From Pseudomonadota bacterium (lineage in GTDB: Bacteria > Pseudomonadota > Gammaproteobacteria > Burkholderiales > Methylophilaceae), in the NCBI GenBank assembly GCA_029556915.1, contig JAKQIT010000111.1:1-64000 (forward strand): 64,000 nucleotides of DNA. The letters run 5' to 3'. The translations under genes were made by a program, and so were the position numbers. Positions 36,372-46,473 of this stretch are shown here, one piece after another. The notes under the pieces are model-generated. The model searched no databases, was not told the origin of the DNA, and saw nothing but the letters and a program-made list of their open reading frames with translations. Position 1 is the first letter of the stretch; each line of letters starts with the position of its first letter.

Positions 36372-36480
36372 ACGTCAAAAAATAAATGCTCTGCAAGCCG
36401 CATAGATACTGGCTTTCGCATTCGACTTAGTGCGCTAGCACTTAGCGAGAATGGTGATGCCAAGCACTGGTACAGAGCAT
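36372..36480 (+). repeat. REP-like palindrome, copy 7 of 10, enlarged by an insert
   Basis: A degenerate A-rich box precedes ATGCTCTGCAAGCC - loop GCATAGATACT - GGCTT, then an insert of about 55 bp with GTGC/GCAC and CATTC/GAATG complementary segments, then GGTACAGAGCAT. Outer arms ATGCTCTG and CAGAGCAT pair perfectly. The insert matches copy 5 closely. It lies between the convergent TPR gene and the small membrane protein gene. Confidence 0.87.
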
Positions 36481-36503
36481 CAAAAAGATAATATATCAAA
36501 ATA

Positions 36504-36845
36504 TTAGGTTTTTTCTGTTTTTAATAAAGCCGGTAACTCAATCACAAAAATCAAAAAACCTACCGCTTGCAAGAGTGAGCCAACGCCACCTATTAGGCTT
36601 AGTTTTTGAATATTTTCATACATTGGAGTTGCCGAATCACCCAAGTGAAAGGTAATCATGGTCGTCATGGTAAACGACATGGCTACAGACAGTAGCAACC
36701 CCGCAAAAAACAGTGCTGTTGCGACAGATTTTATGCGATAGAGCAAAATCCCCGCTGCCGTCAAGAATATTAAGCTAATGATAAAGTGGCCATAAGCTGC
36801 CACCACTTGAATCATTGATGCAATCACGTTGCCTGTTTCAAGCAT
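36504..36845 (-). CDS. Small membrane protein of unknown function
   Basis: I do not recognise the family. The 113-residue protein has three hydrophobic segments, at about residues 15-36, 44-64 and 85-105, with few charged residues and no cysteines. It is downstream of the GST gene by 41 bp on the same strand and may be co-transcribed. Confidence 0.65.
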   Translation of the reverse strand: MLETGNVIASMIQVVAAYGHFIISLIFLTAAGILLYRIKSVATALFFAGLLLSVAMSFTMTTMITFHLGDSATPMYENIQKLSLIGGVGSLLQAVGFLIFVIELPALLKTEKT

Positions 36846-36886
36846 AGCGTATCCTAGAGTTTGTTTGGCAAAATGTCGAAAAGCTC

Positions 36887-37495
36887 TTAGGCAATTGGCA
36901 TGGTATCTTTAAAAGAGTCAAGTTTAAGCAATGCTGTGTTGAGCTTGGTTAAATTGGGTAGGTCCGCAAGTAAATTTAAATCTTTAAAACGCAAATCCAA
37001 ATAGCCTAGCATGCAGCCCACGGCAACATCGGCAAGGCCAAACGCCTCATTTACGCACCATTTTTTCTTGGTTAAATCTAAATTCAACACCGCTAGACCG
37101 CGTTTGACTTTATCTAGTTGCTTAATAATAAAAGCAGGGTCTTGTTGCTCTAAAGTTTTGCGTTGCTCTAGCATCACCGCCACAGCTGCATCACAAATAC
37201 CATCTGCTAATGCCTCCCAGCGAAAAACCGTTATTTTTGAGCTATTATCCTGCGGAATCAAATGTGCCAACGGTGTGCGGTTATCGAGGTACTTTACAAT
37301 CACGCGAGAGTCGTACAAGCTATCGCCATCATCCAAAATCAACACCGGCACTTTTCCCAGCGGGTTGTAATTTTTTACAATGCACGCTGGGTCAGACAAA
37401 TTGACCAACTCTAGGTCAATATCCACGTGTTTTTCTATCGCCACTATGCGCACTTTACGTGCATACGGGCTATTTGCTGTATATAAAAGTTTCAT
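36887..37495 (-). CDS. Glutathione S-transferase family protein
   Basis: The 202-residue protein begins MKLLYTANSPYARKVRIVAIEKHVD, a thioredoxin-like GST N-domain with Ser9 in the usual active-site region, then NPLGKVPVLILDDGDSLYDSRVI (glutathione-binding cis-Pro and Ser) and an all-helical C-domain. The start at 37495 gives the canonical N-terminus. Substrate is unknown. It is divergent from nadC. Confidence 0.9.
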   Translation of the reverse strand: MKLLYTANSPYARKVRIVAIEKHVDIDLELVNLSDPACIVKNYNPLGKVPVLILDDGDSLYDSRVIVKYLDNRTPLAHLIPQDNSSKITVFRWEALADGICDAAVAVMLEQRKTLEQQDPAFIIKQLDKVKRGLAVLNLDLTKKKWCVNEAFGLADVAVGCMLGYLDLRFKDLNLLADLPNLTKLNTALLKLDSFKDTMPIA

Positions 37496-37584
37496 ATTTA
37501 TCTTCCACCCTGAACTATTTTGTTTTGTTAATCTTTTTGTTGTAATGGCATTATAATTCAAACCTTTACTTAATAAATCACACC

Positions 37585-38463
37585 ATGTCGCTATTTAATC
37601 AACAATATCCGCAAAATTCCAGCGCATTTCACGCATTAGTCAATCAACAGGTACAAACTGCGCTGCAAGAAGACATCGGCACGGGCGACCTTACTGCGCA
37701 ATTAGTGCCTGCCACGCAGCATGTAAACGCCACGATTATTGCGCGCGAAACGGCCATTATTTGCGGCATAGATTGGGTGAATGCTTGTTTTCAGCAAGTA
37801 GATATGGCTATTAAATTAGATTGGAAAATCAAAGAAGGTGATCGAGTGCAGGCCAACCAAGTATTGTGTGAGATTTCAGGATTCGCGCGTGGCCTTTTAA
37901 CGGCTGAACGTTGCGTGCTCAATTTTTTGCAAACACTCTCTGCCACCGCAACACAAACACGGCTGTATGTTGATGCCATTGCTGGCACGCAAGCCAATAT
38001 TTTAGATACGCGCAAAACAATCCCCCATCTACGCTTAGCGCAAAAATACGCGGTGACAGTTGGTGGCGGACAAAACCAACGCCTTGCTTTATATGATGGT
38101 ATTTTAATTAAAGAAAACCACATTGCCGCCGCAGGTAGCATTAGCGCCGTGATGCAACAAGCCCTTGCCCTAGGTGCAAACAAAAGCATTCAAATTGAAG
38201 TGGAAAATTTAGTCCAACTGCAAGAAGCACTGAGCGCTGGCGCAACGTCCATTTTGCTCGACAACTTTAGCCCAGCACTCTTATGTGAGGCGGTCAGTAT
38301 CAATAAAAAACAACCCAAACCCGCCATTTTGGAAGCCTCTGGCGGCATCACTTTAGCCAATGTGCGTGAAATCGCACTAACAGGCGTGGATAGAATTTCA
38401 ATCGGGGCGATTACCAAAAATGTGCAGGCAATAGATTTGTCTATGCGGATTAAATCTAGCTAA
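37585..38463 (+). CDS. nadC: Quinolinate phosphoribosyltransferase (decarboxylating)
   Basis: NadC converts quinolinate and PRPP to nicotinate mononucleotide. The 292-residue protein has DIGTGDLTAQL, the ERCVLNFLQTLSATAT helix, DTRKTIPHLRLAQKYAV and LYDGILIKENHIAAAGSI, then EASGGITLANV. A TATAAT hexamer sits 27 nt before the ATG. nadA, which supplies quinolinate with NadB, is at the right end of the window. Confidence 0.96.
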   Translation: MSLFNQQYPQNSSAFHALVNQQVQTALQEDIGTGDLTAQLVPATQHVNATIIARETAIICGIDWVNACFQQVDMAIKLDWKIKEGDRVQANQVLCEISGFARGLLTAERCVLNFLQTLSATATQTRLYVDAIAGTQANILDTRKTIPHLRLAQKYAVTVGGGQNQRLALYDGILIKENHIAAAGSISAVMQQALALGANKSIQIEVENLVQLQEALSAGATSILLDNFSPALLCEAVSINKKQPKPAILEASGGITLANVREIALTGVDRISIGAITKNVQAIDLSMRIKSS

Positions 38464-38574
38464 GACAATAAATTATTGATGTTAATCAATTAGGTTAGCG
38501 AAATTTCTTAACACCTTTTATCATGATGTCGTGTTAAGATAATTATTCTGCTCAGTTTTAGTAAGGCAATACGC

Positions 38575-40356
38575 ATGAATAAACCTGTCACTCTAACCAA
38601 CCCTACTGGCCGTCTTGTACTGGGCGATGTGTTGCGCATGCTGGTGAATGATGGCTTGGTTGATAAGGAACTCGCAGAAAAACTCTATAAAGATCGCAAG
38701 CTCGATAGCTCTAAACTGCACCCACTGGTGGTGATTGGCGAGCAAAAATGGAAAAGCCTAAAACCACCGCACAAACAATTTAGTGTTGAAGGTTTATCTC
38801 ATTGGTTAGCACTCCGCGCAGGGTTAGAGTTTTATCATATCGACCCGCTTAAGCTCGATTTTGGCTCTGCCGCTAAACTCTTTTCACAAGGCTATGCTGA
38901 ACGGCTAAAAATTATGCCGATTTCAAGCAAAAATGGCGAAGCCATTGTTGCCACTACCGAACCATTTAGCATTGAGTGGATTCCAGACCTCGAACGCTTA
39001 ATTAAAATGAAAGTGAAGCTGGTGGTGGCTAACCCGCTTGAAGTTAGCCGTTACCTGCCTGAAATCTATAATTTAGCCAATTCGATGAGTGCAGCCGAAA
39101 CTGCCAAAGCAGGGCAAGTCGTTGGCGTACAAAATTTTGAGCAGTTGGTTGAACTTGGCAAAGATAAAAATCTTGATGCCAACGAGCAACATGTAGTGAA
39201 TATTGTCGATTGGCTGTTTAAATATGCTTTTGAGCAACGCGCCAGTGATATTCACCTTGAACCGCGCCGCAATATGGGCTTTATGCGCTTTCGTATTGAT
39301 GGTGTATTGCATCAAGTGTATCAGCTGCCACCCAATATTATGAACGCGATTACCAGCCGCATTAAGCTGCTGGGGCGTATGGATATGGTTGAAAAACGCC
39401 GCCCACAAGACGGACGCATTAAAACACTCGCTGCGAATGGGCAGGAAATCGAGCTACGTTTATCGACCATGCCAACTGCTTTTGGCGAAAAACTGGTGAT
39501 GCGGATTTTTACGCCAGAGGTTTCTGCCAGTGACTTTTTAACACTTGGCTTTTCGCCCGCACAAGCCAAAACTTGGCACCAATGGACAAAGTCGCCGAAT
39601 GGCATTATTTTAGTAACAGGTCCTACGGGCTCGGGCAAAACCACCACACTTTATGCGACCTTGCGCCAGCTTGCTACGCCTGAAGTAAACGTGTGTACCG
39701 TTGAAGAGCCGATTGAAATGGTCGAGCCAGCCTTTAACCAAATGCAAGTGCAAACCAACATTGGGCTTAATTTTGCCGATTGTATTCGCACGCTTATGCG
39801 GCAAGACCCAGACATTATCATGGTGGGTGAAATTCGTGATTTAGAAACTGCCGATATGGCCATTCAAGCAGCACTCACAGGCCATTTAGTGCTCTCTACC
39901 TTGCACACCAATGACGCACCTTCCGCCGCTACACGCCTGCTTGATTTAGGCGTACCGTCTTACCTGATTCACTCTACCGTGTTGGGCATTATGGCGCAGC
40001 GCTTGGTGCGCACACTCTGCCCAAGCTGCAAAGAACCAACATCCATAGAACAAGCCGAATGGGATAAGCTAGTAGGCGATTTTAAACTCACCAAGCCAGC
40101 GCATATTTACAAACCCGTTGGTTGTTTAGAATGTCGCAACACCGGCTTTAGAGGCCGTAGCGGCATTTATGAAATGCTCACCATGACCCCTACTTTGCGT
40201 AAGTTGATTACACCAGACACCAATTTGGCCGAACTCACCAAACTCGCCCAGCGCGAAGGCATGCAGCCACTGATTGTGAACGGTGCAGAAAAAATTGCCG
40301 CCGGTTTAACGACTGTGGAAGAACTGCTCAAAGTAGCACCGCCGCTTGAAGGCTAA
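38575..40356 (+). CDS. GspE/PulE/PilB family ATPase (orphan)
   Basis: The 593-residue protein has an N-terminal MshEN-like region (about 10-165), DIHLEP and the catalytic core with Walker A GPTGSGKTT (349-357), VEEPIEMVEPAFNQ, VGEIRDLET and STLHTNDA, then a tetracysteine zinc site (Cys482, 485, 517, 520). These mark a secretion or pilus-extension ATPase. No pilC, pilD or gsp genes are adjacent, so whether it extends pili or serves type II secretion is undecided. It begins 111 bp after nadC with no clear terminator between. Confidence 0.9.
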   Translation: MNKPVTLTNPTGRLVLGDVLRMLVNDGLVDKELAEKLYKDRKLDSSKLHPLVVIGEQKWKSLKPPHKQFSVEGLSHWLALRAGLEFYHIDPLKLDFGSAAKLFSQGYAERLKIMPISSKNGEAIVATTEPFSIEWIPDLERLIKMKVKLVVANPLEVSRYLPEIYNLANSMSAAETAKAGQVVGVQNFEQLVELGKDKNLDANEQHVVNIVDWLFKYAFEQRASDIHLEPRRNMGFMRFRIDGVLHQVYQLPPNIMNAITSRIKLLGRMDMVEKRRPQDGRIKTLAANGQEIELRLSTMPTAFGEKLVMRIFTPEVSASDFLTLGFSPAQAKTWHQWTKSPNGIILVTGPTGSGKTTTLYATLRQLATPEVNVCTVEEPIEMVEPAFNQMQVQTNIGLNFADCIRTLMRQDPDIIMVGEIRDLETADMAIQAALTGHLVLSTLHTNDAPSAATRLLDLGVPSYLIHSTVLGIMAQRLVRTLCPSCKEPTSIEQAEWDKLVGDFKLTKPAHIYKPVGCLECRNTGFRGRSGIYEMLTMTPTLRKLITPDTNLAELTKLAQREGMQPLIVNGAEKIAAGLTTVEELLKVAPPLEG

Positions 40357-40473
40357 CCTGTGCGGCGCGCTGTAAACGAGTGCGCCCGACTCAGCCGCCA
40401 ACAAACATTTACCAGCAGAAAAATGTATGTAAAAAATTAGGTTTTTTAGCCTAAAATCAGCCATCTTCTTTTC

Positions 40474-40529
40474 ACCTCCTCTGCAAGCCAGTATCCATGC
40501 GGCTTCCAGAGGCATGATTTTCTCTCGGG
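40474..40529 (-). repeat. REP-like palindrome, copy 8 of 10
   Basis: CCTCTGCAAGCC - loop AGTATCCATGC - GGCTTCCAGAGG forms a 12-bp stem with one mismatch, followed by TTTTCTCTCGGG. The rest of the 437-bp gap between the GspE-like gene and ilvB (40357-40793) holds no gene that I can support, only this repeat and the ilvB promoter. Confidence 0.88.
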
Positions 40530-40653
40530 TAAATTTTGTTGGCAATTTTTAGCAAAATAATGCTTACAAATACGCCGCCTTTAGCAGATTTTTATCAAGC
40601 ATTTACGCGCCCATTAAAACCGTAAATCGCACATGCATTTGTTACACAAATCC

Positions 40654-40682
40654 TTGACCAATCACGCTCAAACCGTTATCGT
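40654..40682 (+). promoter_or_regulatory. Candidate promoter of ilvB-ilvH-ilvC
   Basis: TTGACC (40654-40659) and TATCGT (40677-40682) are separated by 17 bp, about 110 bp upstream of ilvB. The leader between promoter and ATG is long enough for regulation, but I see no Leu/Val/Ile-rich leader peptide or attenuator hairpin. Confidence 0.5.
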
Positions 40683-40793
40683 GTAGGGTTGGTATATCAA
40701 GTTAGTAAAAACCACTCAAATCCACCAAAAACAAACGTTTTTTACTCCATAAAACGCGATTTTGAGACAAAAAATAGGCACGGAACACAAAGC

Positions 40794-42530
40794 ATGGCAC
40801 ATAGTTCTAAAGAAATGACAGGGGCAGATATTCTTGTTCGCTGCTTGCATGAAGAAAACGTTGAATTTGTATTTGGCTACCCAGGTGGCGCAGTGTTACA
40901 CATTTACGACGCAATCTATCATCAAGATAAATTTAAGCACATTTTAGTGCGTCACGAGCAAGCCGCTTTACACGCGGCAGATGCTTACTCACGCTCAACG
41001 GGTAAAGTGGGCGTGGCATTAGTCACATCTGGTCCAGGCGCTACCAACGCTATCACTGGCATTGCCACTGCTTACATGGATTCCATCCCCATGGTGATTA
41101 TTAGTGGCCAAGTGCCCACTTTTGCCATTGGTGAAGATGCTTTTCAAGAGTGCGACACTGTTGGCATTACGCGCCCCTGCGTAAAACATAATTTTTTGGT
41201 GAAAGATGTCAAAGACATTGCTGCCACCATGAAAAAGGCTTTTTATGTGGCCGCAAGTGGTCGCCCAGGGCCTGTGCTGGTTGATATTCCTAAAGATATT
41301 ACGGCCAACAAATGCTTGTTTGACTACCCAAAAACGGTCGCTTTGCGCTCGTACAACCCTGTGACTAAAGGCCACTTAGGGCAAATCAAAAAAGCCATTA
41401 AATTATTAGCCGATGCTAAACGCCCAATGATTTATACTGGTGGAGGTGTGGTGTTGGGCGATGCATCTGTACACATTATTAAATTGGCCGAGTCGTTAGG
41501 AATACCCGTTACCAGCACCTTAATGGGCTTGGGTGGTTTTCCTGCATCTAGCAAAAACTTTTTAGGCATGCTCGGCATGCACGGCACTTATGAAGCCAAT
41601 ATGGCGATGCAAGAGTGCGATGTGCTCTTGGCTGTTGGCGCACGCTTTGATGACCGCGTGATTGGTAATATCAAGCATTTTATGTCGCATCCAAAAACGA
41701 TTATTCACATCGATATTGACCCATCATCTATCTCAAAACGGGTAAAAATTGATGTGCCAATTGTGGGCGATGTAAAATCAGTACTAGCTGATATGAATGA
41801 GTTGATTGCGACTGAAAAACCTGCGCAAAACACATCGGCACTAGCTAATTGGTTTAAGCAAATTGATGCTTGGCGCAGTAAATTATGTTTAAATTTTGCG
41901 CAAAGCGATGAGTTCATTAAACCACAATATGTGATTCAAAAATTGCATGAAGTGACCAAAGGCGAAGCTTTTGTGACTTCTGATGTAGGCCAACATCAAA
42001 TGTGGGCGGCGCAATATTACAAATTTAACGACCCGCGTCGTTGGATTAACTCTGGCGGGTTAGGCACCATGGGCGTGGGCTTACCTTATGCCATGGGTGT
42101 ACAGTTTGCGCACCCCAACGCGCAAGTGGCATGCGTAACGGGTGAAGGTAGCATTCAGATGAATATTCAAGAGCTTTCAACTTGTGCGCAATATCATTTA
42201 CCGATTAAAGTGATTTTGCTCAACAACCGCTATTTAGGCATGGTGCGCCAATGGCAAGAGTTCTTTTACGAGAACCGCTATTCAGAATCGTACATGGATA
42301 GCTTGCCAGACTTTGTTAAATTAGCAGAGGCGTATGGTCATGTGGGCATGCAAATTACCAAACCGGGTGATGTTGAAGGTGCGCTCAAAGAAGCGTTTGC
42401 CATGAAATCGCGCTTTGTATTTATGGACTTTATTACTGACCAAAAAGAAAACGTATTCCCCATGGTACCTAACGGCAAAGGTTTGTCTGAGATGATATTG
42501 GCAAATCAAATTGGTGCGGAGGATTTATAA
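40794..42530 (+). CDS. ilvB: Acetolactate synthase, large (catalytic) subunit
   Basis: This ThDP enzyme forms acetolactate or acetohydroxybutyrate, the first common step of branched-chain amino-acid synthesis. From ATG 40794 it has 578 residues: VEFVFGYPGGAVLHIYD, the catalytic Glu in RHEQAALHAADAYSR, GPGATNAITGIA and the ThDP motif TGEGSIQMNIQELSTCAQYHLPIKVILLNN. The open frame extends 35 codons upstream without family similarity. It overlaps ilvH by one base. Confidence 0.96.
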   Translation: MAHSSKEMTGADILVRCLHEENVEFVFGYPGGAVLHIYDAIYHQDKFKHILVRHEQAALHAADAYSRSTGKVGVALVTSGPGATNAITGIATAYMDSIPMVIISGQVPTFAIGEDAFQECDTVGITRPCVKHNFLVKDVKDIAATMKKAFYVAASGRPGPVLVDIPKDITANKCLFDYPKTVALRSYNPVTKGHLGQIKKAIKLLADAKRPMIYTGGGVVLGDASVHIIKLAESLGIPVTSTLMGLGGFPASSKNFLGMLGMHGTYEANMAMQECDVLLAVGARFDDRVIGNIKHFMSHPKTIIHIDIDPSSISKRVKIDVPIVGDVKSVLADMNELIATEKPAQNTSALANWFKQIDAWRSKLCLNFAQSDEFIKPQYVIQKLHEVTKGEAFVTSDVGQHQMWAAQYYKFNDPRRWINSGGLGTMGVGLPYAMGVQFAHPNAQVACVTGEGSIQMNIQELSTCAQYHLPIKVILLNNRYLGMVRQWQEFFYENRYSESYMDSLPDFVKLAEAYGHVGMQITKPGDVEGALKEAFAMKSRFVFMDFITDQKENVFPMVPNGKGLSEMILANQIGAEDL

Positions 42531-43021
42531 TGCGCCATATTATTTCATTATTGATGGAAAACGAATCTGGCGCATTATCACGCGTGGCCGGTTTATTTTC
42601 TGCGCGCGGCTATAACATTGAGTCGCTCACTGTTGCGGCAACAGAAGACCCAACACTATCACGTATGACCATCGTCACAACAGGATCTGATGAGGTGATT
42701 GAGCAAATTATCAAACAGCTTAACAAACTGATTGATGTGGTTAAAGTGCTTGATTTAAACGATGGCAAGTTTATTGAGCGCGAATTGATGTTGGTAAAAG
42801 TTAAAGCCACCGGCACATTTAGAGAAGAAATGAAACGTATGTGCGATATATTCCGCGGCCGCATTATCGATGTGGCTGACGGTAGCTATACCATTGAGCT
42901 TACCGGCTCAGGTAACAAATTAGATGCTTTTATTGAAAGCTTAGACAAAACCGCCATTCTCGAAACCGTTCGCACAGGTGCATCAGGCATCGGACGTGGC
43001 GATAGAATTTTAAAAGTTTAG
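42530..43021 (+). CDS. ilvH: Acetolactate synthase, small regulatory subunit
   Basis: The 163-residue subunit has an ACT domain at the N-terminus (MRHIISLLMENESGALSRVAGLFSARGYNIESLTVA) that binds valine for feedback control, then the C-terminal ALS small-subunit domain. It starts in the ilvB stop (TAATG), so expression is coupled to the catalytic subunit. Confidence 0.97.
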   Translation: MRHIISLLMENESGALSRVAGLFSARGYNIESLTVAATEDPTLSRMTIVTTGSDEVIEQIIKQLNKLIDVVKVLDLNDGKFIERELMLVKVKATGTFREEMKRMCDIFRGRIIDVADGSYTIELTGSGNKLDAFIESLDKTAILETVRTGASGIGRGDRILKV

Positions 43022-43040
43022 TAGTAATTTATTATATTGA

Positions 43041-44069
<1,029 letters not shown>

Positions 44070-44093
44070 TCAAATGTAATAAAGATAAATTGG

Positions 44094-44125
44094 GCGGGAT
44101 GCTACTTCAGCACCCCGCTTTTTTA
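44094..44125 (+). terminator. Rho-independent terminator after ilvC
   Basis: GCGGGATGCT and AGCACCCCGC form a 10-bp stem with one mismatch around a 5-nt loop, followed by seven T. Confidence 0.9.
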
Positions 44126-44153
44126 TTAGGTCAGATTTTATAAGGAAAGCCGC

Positions 44154-45011
44154 ATGAAATTTGCTGTTTTATTACAATACTTATTACCTAAACAAGCTAT
44201 CACAGCGCTTGCTGGCAAGCTTGCGCACTTAGAAGGCGGCAACACCACTACGGCTGTAATACAATGGTTTGTGAAACGCTACAATGTCAATATGGCTGAA
44301 GCAGCTAACCCAGATATTACTAGCTACAAAACATTTAATGCGTTCTTTACCCGTCCGCTTAAAGTTGGTGCAAGACCGCTTGCACAAGCCAATTTCATTT
44401 GCCCGGTAGATGGTGCCATTAGTCAGTTTGGCAATATTGAAAAAGATCAAATTTTTCAAGCCAAGGGACATCATTACTCTACCCTAGCATTGGTAGGCGG
44501 CGATCAACCTTTAGCCGATAAATTTGAAAATGGCCACTTTGCGTGCCTATATTTAAGCCCTAAAGATTACCATCGCATTCATATGCCGTGTGACGGAAAG
44601 CTCATTTCAATGACCTATGTTCCGGGTGATTTGTTTTCAGTAAACCCCACCACTGCACAAGGCATACCGGGTTTATTTGCAAGAAATGAGCGCGTGGTGT
44701 GCGAGTTTTCTTCTGAAAAGCATGGTCACTTTGTGATAGTTTTAGTTGGTGCAACCATAGTCGGCAGCATGGCCACCGTGTGGCACGAAGCCAACGCGGG
44801 TGCAAAAGATGGCATTATCAACCCGCCACGCACAGCACAACCACGCACTTGGCACTATGCCGACAAAAATATCACCTTAACACAAGGTGAAGAAATGGGC
44901 CGCTTTTTACTTGGCTCAACTGTGGTGATGTTATTTGAAAAAAATACGCTGAATTTTAACGCTGATTGGCAACCAACTCGTGCCATTAAATTGGGCGAGT
45001 TAATGGGGTAA
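44154..45011 (+). CDS. psd: Phosphatidylserine decarboxylase proenzyme
   Basis: Psd makes phosphatidylethanolamine at the inner membrane. The 285-residue proenzyme contains the self-cleavage LGST motif (253-256), where Ser255 becomes the pyruvoyl group, and CPVDGAISQFG and YHRIHMPCDGKL near the active site. Length is that of the E. coli type. It follows the ilvC terminator and so has its own promoter. Confidence 0.95.
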   Translation: MKFAVLLQYLLPKQAITALAGKLAHLEGGNTTTAVIQWFVKRYNVNMAEAANPDITSYKTFNAFFTRPLKVGARPLAQANFICPVDGAISQFGNIEKDQIFQAKGHHYSTLALVGGDQPLADKFENGHFACLYLSPKDYHRIHMPCDGKLISMTYVPGDLFSVNPTTAQGIPGLFARNERVVCEFSSEKHGHFVIVLVGATIVGSMATVWHEANAGAKDGIINPPRTAQPRTWHYADKNITLTQGEEMGRFLLGSTVVMLFEKNTLNFNADWQPTRAIKLGELMG

Positions 45012-45039
45012 ATAAATCGTCTAAATAAGCCTAAATCAC

Positions 45040-45093
45040 TGCGAGGATTTTTAACACCTCTGGAAGCCGCATAGATACTGGCTTACAGAGGTG
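45040..45093 (+). repeat. REP-like palindrome, copy 9 of 10
   Basis: A degenerate box (TGCGAGGATTTTTAA) is followed by CACCTCTGGAAGCC - loop GCATAGATACT - GGCTTACAGAGGTG, a 14-bp stem with one mismatch. It lies between the convergent psd and TfpX/TfpZ-like genes. Confidence 0.9.
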
Positions 45094-45114
45094 TATAAAT
45101 GATAAGTATTAAAA

Positions 45115-45843
45115 TTAAGGCGTGTCTATTTCAATAATATCTATAAAATTAGCTGTTTTAGCATCTAATACCGCAGTCATAGCATCGGGCGTATGCACAA
45201 TTGGTAAATACATGAAGTCTGAAACTGGCCGACCTGAATCATCGACAAATGTATCTACTATAGCTGCACTTTCTGCTGAAAGTTTTCTTAAATCTGCCAA
45301 CGGTTTCGCGTGTTTAAAGGCTTCTTGCTTACGGCTATCGTAATCAACATAGAGCTTAGGAAAAAAACTCCAGTCTAGAAAAATCATCGCATTTCTATCT
45401 TCAGCAGTAGTTGGTCCTGTTGCCGCAACTAATACTGGCCCAAAAATAGAAAGTTTTTGCCAGTCTGTTTTTTTTGCTTGCGCTAAATTTTTAGCGTCCA
45501 TCTCAGAGGCTAATGTCACTTTAAAAACATCATCTTCAAATACGTTAAACACTGGACGTGCAATAAAAACCACATAAGCACCGTACAGCAATGCCCCTAA
45601 CTGAACTATCGCAATCACCACTAAATCAAATTTTAAGCCTCTTTTTCCTTGTTTATAAACGGCCAAGGTGAGCAATGGCCCCAAACAAACATCTACGCCC
45701 ATCAGAACAAAGTAGATAGTATCTACTCTTAATAATTTGTAGTATCCACCTGGATACCAAACCCAAAACACCAACACTAACATTATTAACGCGATTAAAA
45801 CACTTAAAACTAAATGAATACCCGCCGCCTTAAATCTACTCAT
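45115..45843 (-). CDS. TfpX/TfpZ family type IV pilin accessory protein
   Basis: The 242-residue protein has four hydrophobic segments in the first 95 residues (about 9-30, 43-58, 72-92), with YPGGYYKLLRVDTIYFVLMGVDVCLGPLLTLAVYKQGKRGLKFDLVVIAIVQL, a pattern of TfpX/TfpZ pilin accessory proteins, and a periplasmic C-terminal half. These modulate assembly of specific major pilins and usually sit beside pilA; no major pilin gene is adjacent here. Confidence 0.75.
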   Translation of the reverse strand: MSRFKAAGIHLVLSVLIALIMLVLVFWVWYPGGYYKLLRVDTIYFVLMGVDVCLGPLLTLAVYKQGKRGLKFDLVVIAIVQLGALLYGAYVVFIARPVFNVFEDDVFKVTLASEMDAKNLAQAKKTDWQKLSIFGPVLVAATGPTTAEDRNAMIFLDWSFFPKLYVDYDSRKQEAFKHAKPLADLRKLSAESAAIVDTFVDDSGRPVSDFMYLPIVHTPDAMTAVLDAKTANFIDIIEIDTP

Positions 45844-45892
45844 TTCCCTTTCAACCTCTAAATGTTAACAAGCCGTCTAAGCTATTTAAATA

Positions 45893-46387
45893 TCAAGCTT
45901 TGTGTTGACGCACACTATGGTGCAAGTGTTGCGCGAGCTCATTAAGTGCAGATTCATATACGGCACGCTTAAATTCAATGACATCCTCTAGCGGCACCCA
46001 ATAATCGTTCCAGCGCCAAGCATCAAACTCTGGCTGGCTTGTAGCGCGCAGTGACACATCGGTATCGCGCCCAATTAAACGCAGCAAATACCAAATTTGC
46101 TTTTGCCCTTTGTAGCTTCCGCGATACTCTCTTTTCACCCAAGTGGTCGGCACTTCATAACGCAACCAGTCTTTAGTGCGTCCTAAAATTTTGACGTGTT
46201 CGGGACGTAAACCGACTTCTTCCATCAATTCGCGGTACATGGCCTGCTCAGGGCTTTCCCCATGGTTAATGCCACCTTGAGGAAACTGCCAAGCATGCTC
46301 ACGTATGCGCTTACCCCAAAACACTTGGTTGTTGGCGTTACAAATAATAATACCAACATTGGGGCGAAAACCGTCTCTATCTAACAT
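45893..46387 (-). CDS. rppH: RNA pyrophosphohydrolase
   Basis: RppH removes pyrophosphate from the 5' end of mRNAs to start decay. The 164-residue Nudix protein begins [17 protein letters not shown], followed by [27 protein letters not shown] containing the Nudix box. The start at 46387 matches the family N-terminus; an in-frame ATG 15 bp further upstream is less likely. Confidence 0.95.
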   Translation of the reverse strand: MLDRDGFRPNVGIIICNANNQVFWGKRIREHAWQFPQGGINHGESPEQAMYRELMEEVGLRPEHVKILGRTKDWLRYEVPTTWVKREYRGSYKGQKQIWYLLRLIGRDTDVSLRATSQPEFDAWRWNDYWVPLEDVIEFKRAVYESALNELAQHLHHSVRQHKA

Positions 46388-46473
46388 AGCTAGTACTACC
46401 AAAAATATTTAAGCTATTTTTTCATATTTTAACTATTTTTGAAAGCAACCATTTAGTTATAATGGCTAACATC

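Noticed and set aside
40683-40793. Leader peptide/attenuator for ilvB
   Set aside because: No short ORF rich in Ile, Val or Leu and no terminator-like hairpin was found in the leader.
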